64,000 nt of DNA from the NCBI GenBank assembly GCA_965261775.1, contig OZ253477.1:868001-932000 (forward strand), read 5' to 3'. Position numbers and translations under genes: made by a program. Source of the stretch: G965261775 sp965261775. Lineage in GTDB: Bacteria > Pseudomonadota > Gammaproteobacteria > Eutrophobiales > Eutrophobiaceae. Within the stretch, counting starts at the first letter, position 1. Each line of letters starts with the position of its first letter. The notes beneath the pieces are model-generated. The model had not been told where the DNA came from and made no database searches. It saw nothing but the letters and a program-made list of their open reading frames with translations. Positions 8,888 through 17,112 of the stretch are shown here, in pieces.

Positions 8888-10018
8888 CTACGGTCTGATC
8901 CGTAGCAGTTTCCCGTCCGACTCATCGGTGAGGATATAGAGCAGGCCATCCGGCCCCTGCTGCACATCCCGAATACGATTAACCCCGCTGATCGGCAAGC
9001 GTTCTTCCCTTGTCACCTTGTTATCCCTGAACTCAAGCCTGGACAACTGACCAAACAACAAAGAGCTGACAAAAGCACTCCCTTTCCATTTTGGAAAGGC
9101 GTCACCATCATAAAAAATCAAGCTTGATGTCGCAATTGAAGGCACCCAGTAATGCACTGGCTGGGCCAGCCCTTCTTTCTTCGTCCCCTCGCCAATGGAA
9201 GTACCGATGCCGTAATTCTTTCCATAGGTGATCACCGGCCAGCCGTAATTCGTACCGGGCCGCATTAAATTCAACTCATCGCCACCCTGCGGACCATGTT
9301 CTACCGTCCAGATATCCCTTGCCAGCGGATGCATGGCAATCCCCTGTATATTGCGATTGCCATAAGTGTATATCTCCGGTCTGACACCGGGTTGCCCGAC
9401 AAACGGGTTATCATCAGGGACGGAACCATCCGGATTAATACGAATCAATGAACCGGCGTGATCTGCCAGATCCTGTGCGCGTGGACGTTCCCCCCGGTCT
9501 CCCAGCGTAATAAACAGCGTACCGTCATCGGCAAACAGCAATCGGGAACCAAAATGGTAGGTCAAATCGGTCTTGGGCAACAGGGTAAAAATCGTCTGTA
9601 AATCAACCAGTTGTTGACTGGCTGACAGTCTACCCCTGGCAACCTCGGTACCCATAACCGCTGCATCGGGCCCGGAATAGCTGATATAAATCAACTGATT
9701 TTCCGCATAATCCGGGTCCAGCACGATATCCATCAAACCGCCCTGCCCGGCAGCCCTGATTGAGGGAAGACCGGATATCGGCTCGGGCAGGAGTTTCCCG
9801 TTTTCAACAATCCGCAACCGCCCCGGACGCTCGGTCACCAGAATGCGCCCGTCCGGCAAAAACGCCATTGCCCAAGGGTGTTCAAGCCCGGAAACAACCG
9901 TTTCTATTGAATAGTCATGCGACGAGAAAGACCCGTAGCGATCAGCCAATACCAAACCACCCAGGACGAACACACAACACAAACCCACTAATATTCTTTC
10001 CATCATGCCAATTCCCAC
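8888..10018 (-). CDS. PQQ-dependent sugar dehydrogenase family protein (soluble, periplasmic)
   Basis: A 376-residue six-bladed beta-propeller of the soluble glucose/aldose dehydrogenase (YliI-like) family, which oxidises sugars using PQQ. Hallmarks are the N-terminal block GLEHPWAMAFLPDGRILVTERPG (given here as two parts, GLEHPWAMAFLPDGR and ILVTERPG), the catalytic-region motif HFGSRLLF, GDRGERPRAQ, YGNRNIQGIA, EHGPQGGDELN and GTNYGWP. A hydrophobic N-terminal segment (VGLCCVFVLGGLVLA) is a signal peptide or anchor, placing it in the periplasm. No PQQ biosynthesis genes are in view. It is transcribed divergently from prfB, with a 184-nt shared upstream region. Confidence 0.9.
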   Translation of the reverse strand: MGIGMMERILVGLCCVFVLGGLVLADRYGSFSSHDYSIETVVSGLEHPWAMAFLPDGRILVTERPGRLRIVENGKLLPEPISGLPSIRAAGQGGLMDIVLDPDYAENQLIYISYSGPDAAVMGTEVARGRLSASQQLVDLQTIFTLLPKTDLTYHFGSRLLFADDGTLFITLGDRGERPRAQDLADHAGSLIRINPDGSVPDDNPFVGQPGVRPEIYTYGNRNIQGIAMHPLARDIWTVEHGPQGGDELNLMRPGTNYGWPVITYGKNYGIGTSIGEGTKKEGLAQPVHYWVPSIATSSLIFYDGDAFPKWKGSAFVSSLLFGQLSRLEFRDNKVTREERLPISGVNRIRDVQQGPDGLLYILTDESDGKLLRIRP

Positions 10019-10202
10019 AAATCAATTTACAGTGTGGCATTTTAGCAAAAAAAGACGCTTGCCGTCCCGTCTATCTCGCAAAGGTGGACATTTTTTCCCA
10101 AACCAGGGCTGATAATTTCGCAGTACTTTATGCGGGAAATGACAGTAACCGGAGCCTATGCTAATATCTCCGCCTTCACATACCTGTAAGAAACAAACTA
10201 CA

Positions 10203-11301
10203 ATGCTTGAGATCAATCCCCTCCTAAACAGGATATCCAACATGCAAGAGCAGGTGACTGCGCTAAGGGGGTATCTTTGAATACGACCGGAAATCCGAAC
10301 AACTGCAGGAAGTATTGAAAACGCTTGAGCAGGCCGATATATGGAACGACCCCAAACAGGCGCAGGAACTCGGCAAGAAACGTGCCGCGCTGGAAAACCT
10401 GGTCTATACGATAGACGATCTACAGAAATCATTAAGTGACGCGATGGAACTTCTGCAACTGGCCGAGGAAGAACATGATGAGGCCACACTAACCTCTATA
10501 GCGCATGATCTCGACAGGCTGGAGGAGCATCTCGCCGGGCTTGAATTTCGCCGCATGTTCTCTGGCAATATGGACTCCGGTAACGCCTTCCTTGATGTGC
10601 AAGCCGGTTCGGGCGGCACCGAGGCACAGGACTGGGCAGAGATGCTGCTGAGGATGTATCTGCGCTGGGGTGAACGTCGCGGTTTCAGGACGGAATTAAT
10701 TGAAGTGTCGCCCGGCGAGGTGGCGGGGATAAAGAGCGCAACGGTGCAATACAGCGGAGATTACGCCTTCGGCTGGTTGCGTACCGAAACCGGCGTGCAT
10801 CGTCTGGTCAGAAAATCGCCGTTTGATTCCGGCAATCGTCGGCATACCTCGTTCGCCTCCGTCTTTGTCTCGCCGGAGATTGACGACAATATTGAGATTG
10901 ATATTAATCCAGCGGATGTGCGCGTTGACACCTACCGCGCCAGCGGCGCCGGGGGACAACATGTCAACAAAACGGATTCCGCCGTCAGATTGACGCATCT
11001 CCCCAGCGGGGTCGTCGTCCAGTGCCAGAATGACCGCTCCCAGCATAAAAACAAGGAACTCGCGATGAAACAGCTACGGGCGAAATTATATGAACTTGAA
11101 ATGCAGAAGTTAAACCTGGAAAAACAGGTGCTGGAGGATGCCAAGGCAGATATCGGCTGGGGCAGTCAGATCCGCTCCTATGTACTTGATCAATCCCGTA
11201 TCAAAGATATCAGAACCGGACTGGAAACTGGCAATACACAGGCCGTGCTGGACGGCGATCTGGATCAATTCATGGAGGCCAGCCTAAAAAGCGGTTTATG
11301 A
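10203..11301 (+). CDS. prfB: Peptide chain release factor 2 (programmed +1 frameshift)
   Basis: RF2 ends translation at UGA and UAA codons. The gene starts at ATG 10203, runs 25 codons to an in-frame TGA at 10278-10280, and continues in the +1 frame from GAA 10279 to 11301. The recoding site AGGGGG TAT CTT TGA is intact. The downstream part has the stop-recognition tripeptide SPF (KSPFDSGNRRHTS) and the catalytic GGQ loop SGAGGQHVNKTDSAV. Total length is about 366 residues, normal for RF2. The stop overlaps the start of lysS as ATGA. Frameshifting is self-regulated: low RF2 slows termination at the TGA and favours the shift. Confidence 0.97.
10266..10280 (+). promoter_or_regulatory. prfB: prfB programmed frameshift site
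   Basis: An internal Shine-Dalgarno-like AGGGGG (10266-10271), then TAT, then the slippery CTT codon followed by in-frame TGA (10278-10280). This is the canonical RF2 autoregulation element: the ribosome slips +1 on CTT T and resumes at GAA. Confidence 0.97.
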
Positions 11302-12806
11302 GTATGAACAGCGACAGGAATAATGAAAATGAACTGATCACGCAGCGACGGCAACGACTACAGGAATTGCGCAAAACGGGCGACGCCTTCGGCAATGATT
11401 TCAGGCGCGACGCACTGGCGGCCGATTTGATCGCGGCATTTGGAGAAAGAGACAGGGAAAGTTTTGAAAATGAAAAGATTCGGGTCTCAGTGGCGGGGCG
11501 CATGATGACGCGCCGAAACATGGGCAAGGCATCATTTGCGCATATACAGGATATGTCAGGGCAGATACAGCTTTATATCCGCCGGGACAACCTGCCGGAC
11601 GGCATCTATAATACGCAATTCAAACAATGGGATATCGGCGACATCATCGGCGCCTCTGGCGTCCTGATGAAAACCGGCACCGGCGAATTAAGCATCTGCG
11701 TTGATGCCATCCGGCTACTGAGCAAATCCCTGCGTCCCCTGCCGGAAAAATTTCACGGTCTGACCAATCAGGAAATGCGTTACCGTCAGCGTTATGTCGA
11801 TCTCATTATGAATCAGGAAGCACGTCGAATTTTCAAACGGCGTTCCGAGACCATTGATTTCATCCGCCACTATCTCGTCGACAGAAAGTTTATGGAAGTG
11901 GAAACCCCGATGATGCACCCTATCCCCGGCGGGGCCTTGGCCAGACCGTTTGAGACACACCATAACAGCCTGGATATGCAACTGTTTTTAAGGATAGCCC
12001 CCGAACTCTATCTGAAGCGTTTGATTGTCGGCGGGTTTGAAAGGGTCTTTGAAATCAACCGCAGTTTTCGCAACGAGGGCCTGTCGACACAACATAACCC
12101 GGAATTTACCATGCTTGAATTTTATCAGGCTTATGCGGATTACCGTGATGCCATGGATATGACTGAAAACCTGCTAAGCGAAATGGCGCTCGCCGTTTGT
12201 GGCAGTCATCAAATCACGTATCAGGGCTACAACTGCAATCTGGCCGGTCCGTTTGAACGGATGACCCTGGCGGAAGCCATCCTGAAAACCAGCGAATCAA
12301 TTGGGGCGGAAAATCTGCGATCAACGGACGCCCTGAGAGACTATGCCCGACAGATGGATATCCCGCTGGAGGCACATTACGGTATCGGCAAGATCCAGCT
12401 TGAAATTTTTGAAAAGACGGTCGAAGCAAAATTGACGGCGCCAACCTTCATTACCGAATATCCGACGGAAGTCTCGCCGCTGGCAAGACGCAATACGGAT
12501 AATCCCGAAGTCACCGACCGTTTTGAACTCTTTATAGGCGGCAGGGAAATTGCCAACGGTTTCTCGGAATTAAACGATCCGGAAGAACAGGCGGCACGTT
12601 TTCGCGGCCAGTTGGAAGCACGGCAGGCAGGGGAGACCGAAACCATGCATTATGACGAAGACTACATTAAAGCACTGGAATACGGCATGCCGCCGACCGC
12701 CGGTGTGGGGATCGGCATCGACCGTCTGGTCATGCTATTGACCGATACCGCCTCCATACGCGATGTGATTCTGTTTCCGCACATGCGCCCGCCATCTTCA
12801 TCGTGA
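11298..12806 (+). CDS. lysS: Lysyl-tRNA synthetase, class II
   Basis: Charges tRNA-Lys. The 502-residue protein has an N-terminal OB-fold anticodon-binding domain (block VSVAGRMMTRRNMGKASF near residue 60) and a class II catalytic domain with motif 2 FEINRSFRNEG near residue 250 and motif 3 GIGIDRLVMLLTD near 475. Length is normal. It overlaps prfB by four nucleotides, the classic prfB-lysS arrangement. About 195 nt of non-coding sequence follow before hvfA. Confidence 0.97.
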   Translation: MSMNSDRNNENELITQRRQRLQELRKTGDAFGNDFRRDALAADLIAAFGERDRESFENEKIRVSVAGRMMTRRNMGKASFAHIQDMSGQIQLYIRRDNLPDGIYNTQFKQWDIGDIIGASGVLMKTGTGELSICVDAIRLLSKSLRPLPEKFHGLTNQEMRYRQRYVDLIMNQEARRIFKRRSETIDFIRHYLVDRKFMEVETPMMHPIPGGALARPFETHHNSLDMQLFLRIAPELYLKRLIVGGFERVFEINRSFRNEGLSTQHNPEFTMLEFYQAYADYRDAMDMTENLLSEMALAVCGSHQITYQGYNCNLAGPFERMTLAEAILKTSESIGAENLRSTDALRDYARQMDIPLEAHYGIGKIQLEIFEKTVEAKLTAPTFITEYPTEVSPLARRNTDNPEVTDRFELFIGGREIANGFSELNDPEEQAARFRGQLEARQAGETETMHYDEDYIKALEYGMPPTAGVGIGIDRLVMLLTDTASIRDVILFPHMRPPSSS

Positions 12807-13001
12807 ACATAGCAATCCGATCACCACGCATTTGATCGCCAGAAACTTCTATTATAAACTCTGGTCACAAGGTAATAGCATTAATAATCCCTCTATAAAA
12901 CATACTCAACGTCCTTTCTTCCTATCAACAGGATAGATATGGACAAGTCTGCTGAGAGATTTCTTTTAATATTTAACCAACCTTCCTGGGAGTAAATTAA
13001 A

Positions 13002-13514
13002 ATGTCAAATGAAAACAAGCGCAACCCGCTGGCTGTCGCGATTGGGACAGCTTTTGTCGTGTCTTTATCAGCCACCCCCGTTGTCAATGCGGCGGATAAT
13101 CCTTTTTCAACAACGCAAATAGGAAACGGCTACATGGTCGCAGACAGTAGCCACGGTGAAGGCAAATGCGGTGAAGGTAAATGTGGTAAGAAAAAAGGCA
13201 AAGAAGGCAAATGCGGTGAAGGTAAATGTGGTAAGGAAAAAGGCAAAGAAGGCAAATGTGGTGAAGGTAAATGTGGCAAGAAAAAAAGCGAAGAAGGCAA
13301 ATGCGGTGAAGGTAAATGTGGCAAGAAAAAAAGCGAAGAAGGCAAATGCGGTGAAGGTAAATGTGGCAAGAAAAAAAGCGAAGAAGGCAAATGCGGTGAA
13401 GGTAAATGTGGCAAGAAAAAAAGCGAAGAAGGCAAATGCGGTGAAGGTAAATGTGGCAAGAAAAAAAGCGAAGAAGGCAAATGTGGTGAAGGTAAATGTG
13501 GTAAGAAGCATTAA
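13002..13514 (+). CDS. hvfA: HvfA-type RiPP precursor with sixteen EGKCG motifs
   Basis: A 170-residue exported precursor peptide. Residues 1-30 form a signal peptide ending in VVNA|AD; residues 31-52 are a linker of the kind seen in this family (NPFSTTQIGNGYMVADSS). Residues 53-170 are eight units of 15 residues, each with two EGKCG motifs and a lysine-rich link. In the Haemophilus influenzae HvfABC system, an MNIO enzyme and partner convert EGKCG cysteines into copper-binding heterocycles; the same role is inferred here because the two enzyme genes follow directly. A GGGAG lies about 9 nt before the ATG. Expression control is not visible, but related loci respond to copper. The number of motifs is high and the DNA repeats are nearly identical, so the count may vary between strains. 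Confidence 0.92.
   Translation: MSNENKRNPLAVAIGTAFVVSLSATPVVNAADNPFSTTQIGNGYMVADSSHGEGKCGEGKCGKKKGKEGKCGEGKCGKEKGKEGKCGEGKCGKKKSEEGKCGEGKCGKKKSEEGKCGEGKCGKKKSEEGKCGEGKCGKKKSEEGKCGEGKCGKKKSEEGKCGEGKCGKKH
13158..13511 (+). repeat. 45-bp tandem repeat coding for the EGKCG units
   Basis: Eight units: seven of 45 bp and a last partial one of 39 bp. Units 3-7 are almost identical at the DNA level and differ from units 1, 2 and 8 at a few bases, such as the AAAGGC/AAAAGC link. This pattern fits recent expansion by unequal crossing-over or slippage. All length changes by whole units keep the frame. Confidence 0.95.
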
Positions 13515-13544
13515 TTCTCCAAATATTTGCTTAATGCCATTTTC

Positions 13545-14408
13545 ATGAGAAAAAAATACCCTATACAGGGAACAGGGTTAGGTTTGCGGCGGGCTTTTCT
13601 GAGTTCCGCCGCTACCTCTTTATCCGGCAGGGTTGATTTTATTGAGGTGGCGCCGGAAAACTGGATTGATGTCGGCGGACGGTACGGGCATTTATTTACG
13701 GCAATCACCGACAAATTCCCGCTGGTCTGCCACGGTCTTAGTTTGAACCTGGGCGGGACCGCCCCGCTTGATGAACCTTTTCTGAGACGTATCCGTCAAT
13801 TTCTTGATACCTACCATGTATGCTGTTACAGCGAGCATCTCAGCTATTGCGCCGATGAAGGCCATCTCTATGATTTAATGCCCATCCCGTTCACTGATGA
13901 CGCTGTTACCCATGTCTCGGATCGAATAAAAAGGGTACAGGATATTATCGGGCGCAGAATGGCAATAGAAAACGTGTCTTATTACGCCGCTCCGGGGCAG
14001 GAGATGCGAGAGAGTGAATTTATCAACGCGGTCCTTGAGGAAGCGAATTGTGATGTGCTGATCGATATCAACAATATCTATGTCAACAGCATCAATCATC
14101 GTTATGATGCCGAAGACTACATGAAATCCCTGCCCGGTGAACGGATCGCCTACGCACACATCGCCGGACATTATAACGAGGCGGAAGATATTATTGTGGA
14201 TACACATGGCGCTGATATCATTGACCCCGTTTGGGAACTGTTGGCAAAGGCGTATGATCATTTCGGCGTATTTCCGACATTGCTGGAGCGGGATTTTAAT
14301 ATTCCGGACATTGACGAACTGCTGGAAGAAACTGACAGAATCCGCTCAATACAGTTGACACATGGGGAGGAACGCCGTGACAACGGTGCACAACGATTCA
14401 AAACCTGA
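13545..14408 (+). CDS. hvfB: MNIO-family (DUF692) HvfB-like peptide-modifying oxidase
   Basis: Multinuclear non-heme iron oxidase with a TIM-barrel fold. Conserved metal-site blocks are visible in order: GTGLGLRR near the N-terminus, FIEVAPENW, HGLSLNLGG, SEHLSYC, IENVSYY, DINNIYVNS, AHIAGHYN, DTHGADI and LLERDFNIPD. About 287 residues from ATG 13545, the normal length for the family. An upstream TTG at 13527 is also in frame; neither start has a strong ribosome site, and 13545 fits the family N-terminus better. It lies 30 nt after hvfA and overlaps hvfC. It is inferred to install the copper-binding modification on HvfA cysteines. Confidence 0.92.
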   Translation: MRKKYPIQGTGLGLRRAFLSSAATSLSGRVDFIEVAPENWIDVGGRYGHLFTAITDKFPLVCHGLSLNLGGTAPLDEPFLRRIRQFLDTYHVCCYSEHLSYCADEGHLYDLMPIPFTDDAVTHVSDRIKRVQDIIGRRMAIENVSYYAAPGQEMRESEFINAVLEEANCDVLIDINNIYVNSINHRYDAEDYMKSLPGERIAYAHIAGHYNEAEDIIVDTHGADIIDPVWELLAKAYDHFGVFPTLLERDFNIPDIDELLEETDRIRSIQLTHGEERRDNGAQRFKT

Positions 14409-15165
14409 TTCATTTCGCGACCTGCAACATACCTTTACCCGGCACATGCGCGATCCGGAAAACACACCGATACCCGCTAACATTGAGCGACGGCGGATTG
14501 ATATCTATACCGACTTAATCTACAGAAATATTGAAAGTGCTATCGCTAACAGTTTTCCGGTATTACGCAAGATCACCACGGATAAAAACTGGCATGCGAT
14601 GTTACGTGACTATGTCAAGAATCATATTGCGCGCACACCCTGCTTCCCCAAAATGCCGCTGGAGTTTCTTGATTACCTGGAACATGAACGCGATGCCGCA
14701 AATGATCCCCCGTTTTATTTTGAACTGGCGCATTATGAATGGGTGGAATTGTCCTTGACTCTTGATCGACGCGACATTTCCTTTGATACGGTTGACCCCG
14801 AAGGAGACCTCCTTGATGGCAGACCCGTGCTGAGTCCGCTGGTGCTGCCGTTGGTTTATCAATGGCCAGTACACAGGATCGGCCCCGATTATATGCCGGT
14901 AAAAAAACCGGACCAGCCAAGTTATCTGATGGTGTATCGCGACCGCAATTACGAGATCGGATTTATGGAACTCAACCCGGTCTCCGCCAGGTTGATTGAG
15001 ATATTGACCCATGACAATGCACATAACGGCAGAAGCATCCTTGAGGCGATTTCGAAACAGATCCAGCATCCCGATCCTGACGTCGTTATCACCGGCGGGC
15101 TTGAAACCATGCGGGACTTCCGATCAAAGGATATTATTCTGGGTACGGTCAATTCAATTGAATAA
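14377..15165 (+). CDS. hvfC: HvfC-like DUF2063 partner protein
   Basis: A DUF2063 protein of about 262 residues, the usual partner of MNIO enzymes; it is thought to bring the precursor peptide to the oxidase. The N-terminal half has the family pattern (FRDLQHTFTRHMRDP, then IERRRIDIYTDLIYRNIESA). The GTG at 14377 is chosen because GGGGAGG at 14364-14370 is ideally placed before it; an ATG at 14362 would leave that site inside the gene. The start overlaps hvfB by 32 nt. The fourth gene of the Haemophilus locus, a DoxX-like hvfD, is absent; an antiporter follows instead. Confidence 0.9.
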   Translation: MTTVHNDSKPDSFRDLQHTFTRHMRDPENTPIPANIERRRIDIYTDLIYRNIESAIANSFPVLRKITTDKNWHAMLRDYVKNHIARTPCFPKMPLEFLDYLEHERDAANDPPFYFELAHYEWVELSLTLDRRDISFDTVDPEGDLLDGRPVLSPLVLPLVYQWPVHRIGPDYMPVKKPDQPSYLMVYRDRNYEIGFMELNPVSARLIEILTHDNAHNGRSILEAISKQIQHPDPDVVITGGLETMRDFRSKDIILGTVNSIE

Positions 15166-15412
15166 AAATAAACAAGGGACAGTGGCGAGAAAACCACTCT
15201 CCTGCTATCCCGGGAGTGAAAAATCGTCACTCCTGCGCGGGCATGTCCCCGATATGCCTTAGTCGGGGGGAGAAAACCGGCTGCTTTCCCGGCTGGTAGC
15301 CGCATAAAAATAATGTGTGTTAATCTTGGTGGCAGATAATAAATTCAGCGGGATAAAGCATGACAAACACAATAGCGAACACCATAGAAACGCGCTTTGA
15401 GCGATTAGGGTA
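15166..15412. other. Intergenic region with short hairpins
   Basis: This region holds no gene. Around 15190-15225 the sequence CACTCTCC...GGGAGTG can fold into a short hairpin, and GTCCCCGA...TCGGGGG near 15245-15270 forms another. They may be a terminator for hvfABC or a REP-like element; a T-run after the stem is missing, so the terminator call is weak. Confidence 0.35.
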
Positions 15413-16630
15413 ATGTTGACCTCAACAACCTTTCTTTTTTTCATGATGCTGTTGCTCCTTGCCGCATTACTGGAGCCGGTGACAAAGAAAACGCCATTGC
15501 CTTTCAGTATCGTACTGGTCGTCCTCGGATTTCTCGGCTCGGAAATCACGACAAAACTGCTGCATATTGATATCGGCCTTCGGTGGGATAATTTCAAATC
15601 TATTGTTTTCAATATTATTTTACCCATCCTGATTTTTCAGACCGCCATGGAAATCAATATCAAGGCCTTGTGGCGGAATATCGTGCCCATCATGATTCTG
15701 TCCCTGCCGTTGATCGTCGTCTCCACCCTGCTTATCGCTTTTCTGTTATATGTCGGTATTGACCACCCGTCAGGGTTCCCGTGGATTGCGGCTTTGATTG
15801 CCGGCGCGTTGCTGTCCGTAACAGACCCCTCATCGGTGGTAACATTATTAAAGCAAAACAAGACCCCGGAAAATCTGCAAATGCTGCTGGAGGGCGAGAG
15901 CCTGTTTAACGACGCGACCGGTATCGTGTTATTCAGTGTCCTGATAGCCATTGCAACCAATCCATACGCGACGGTAGACACGGGGACACTGGCATTGCAC
16001 TTTTCCGAAGAGTTCTTTGGCGGGATCATCCTCGGCATGATTGCAGGCGGGATCGCTGTTTTTCTGATCAAACTGTTAAACACTCAAAAAGGCTTTATCC
16101 TGGTCAGCATTATCAGCGCCTATACCTCCTTTACACTGACGCAAAACATCCTGCATTTTTCAGGGATCATGGCCGTGCTGATCTGCGGTATGATCATCAG
16201 CTACTACTGTCGGGCCCACCTGTCAGAGACCTCTTTCGCAAGACAACTATGGCAATTTCTTTCCGGAGTCGCGGAATCCCTGATATTCCTGCTCGCCGGG
16301 GTCACGATTACACTGATGATGTTTACCGATAGATGGCTGGCCATGCTGATTGGCATCGGGGCCGTCATCCTGACCAGGATGATCGTCATTTACGGTTCTT
16401 TTCCATTTATCTCATTGTTACCCTTCACGGAAAACGTACCGCTTAAACACCAGACAGTACTTGTCTGGGGCGGGGTAAGAGGCACCGTCACACTGGCGCT
16501 GGCATTATCACTGCCACTGGCCCTGGACTACTGGTACACGATTCAGTCAATCGCCTATGGCGTCGTCATCTTCACTCTCTTTTTCCAGACGATAACAATG
16601 CCTCTTATCCTGAAAAAATTGACAAATTGA
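15413..16630 (+). CDS. Cation:proton antiporter, CPA1 (NhaP-like) family
   Basis: Inner-membrane protein of 405 residues with about 12 membrane segments, expected to exchange Na+ or K+ for H+. The family core is visible in ALIAGALLSVTDPSSVV (the TDP motif near residue 140), GESLFNDATGIVLF (the ND pair of the CPA1 ion site near 163), and VWGGVRGTVTLALALSLP near residue 347. Length is on the short side because no large cytoplasmic tail is present. It is about 250 nt from hvfC and probably separately expressed. The ion it carries cannot be told from sequence alone. Confidence 0.9.
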   Translation: MLTSTTFLFFMMLLLLAALLEPVTKKTPLPFSIVLVVLGFLGSEITTKLLHIDIGLRWDNFKSIVFNIILPILIFQTAMEINIKALWRNIVPIMILSLPLIVVSTLLIAFLLYVGIDHPSGFPWIAALIAGALLSVTDPSSVVTLLKQNKTPENLQMLLEGESLFNDATGIVLFSVLIAIATNPYATVDTGTLALHFSEEFFGGIILGMIAGGIAVFLIKLLNTQKGFILVSIISAYTSFTLTQNILHFSGIMAVLICGMIISYYCRAHLSETSFARQLWQFLSGVAESLIFLLAGVTITLMMFTDRWLAMLIGIGAVILTRMIVIYGSFPFISLLPFTENVPLKHQTVLVWGGVRGTVTLALALSLPLALDYWYTIQSIAYGVVIFTLFFQTITMPLILKKLTN

Positions 16631-16686
16631 AGTATACACTCCGAATATTCCAGCTTCCTCACGTCTGCTACACAGCAATGATGAAA

Positions 16687-16735
16687 AAAACGGGCGGAAC
16701 AAACAATAACTCCCCGGGAGGGATTCGCCGGTTTT
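16687..16735. terminator. Possible bidirectional terminator between convergent genes
   Basis: Between the convergent antiporter and CDGSH genes, arms AAAACGGGCG (16687-16696) and CGCCGGTTTT (16726-16735) pair except at one base. They enclose a CTCCCCGGGAG core. The A-run on one side and T-run on the other suit termination in both directions, but the loop is long. Confidence 0.3.
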
Positions 16736-16742
16736 CTGTTCC

Positions 16743-16979
16743 CTATCTTGCGTGACTGCCGTCACACATCGGCGGCTGACCGGTTTGCTTGCAGACACAG
16801 AACCAGACAGTACTTGATTCCGTTGCAGTGTATTGGATCGGATTAAATTCAGTACCGCTGTGTGAACCGTCACAGAAAGGCTGGGTCTTGCTCTTGCCAC
16901 AGGCGCACCACCAGTAATCCTTTCCAGCTTCAACTTCAACGGCTATCGGCGCCATACCGGTGTTTTCCGTGTCGCTCAT
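16743..16979 (-). CDS. CDGSH iron-sulfur domain protein, two domains
   Basis: A 78-residue protein with two CDGSH motifs that each bind a redox-active [2Fe-2S] cluster through three Cys and one His: CACGKSKTQPFCDGSH at residues 25-40 and CVCKQTGQPPMCDGSH at 61-76. It is a prokaryotic tandem mitoNEET-like protein, probably soluble. The start at 16979 is favoured by GGGGAGG placed six nucleotides upstream; a longer frame to 17174 has no support. Its gene lies downstream of the molybdopterin oxidoreductase on the same strand with a gap of about 130 nt, so co-transcription and an electron-transfer link are possible but unproven. Confidence 0.93.
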   Translation of the reverse strand: MSDTENTGMAPIAVEVEAGKDYWWCACGKSKTQPFCDGSHSGTEFNPIQYTATESSTVWFCVCKQTGQPPMCDGSHAR

Positions 16980-17112
16980 TTTTTCCTCCCCATATTGTTT
17001 TACTGAATTTTCCTGTCCGCTCTGTCCGACACATCTCCCAGGTCGGGAAAGCAGACCCATCCAACCCCTTTCACGGCAAAGCCATACACGATCCTTACCC
17101 GCCCCCCGGCAC

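Noticed and set aside
10203..10280. prfB as a pseudogene because of an in-frame TGA at codon 26
   Set aside because: The site is the canonical AGGGGG-TAT-CTT-TGA programmed frameshift and the rest of the gene is intact.
13107..13511. Long antisense frames opposite the hvfA repeat
   Set aside because: They are produced by the 45-bp repeat, whose length is a multiple of three, and consist of meaningless Phe/Thr/Ala or Leu/Pro repeats.
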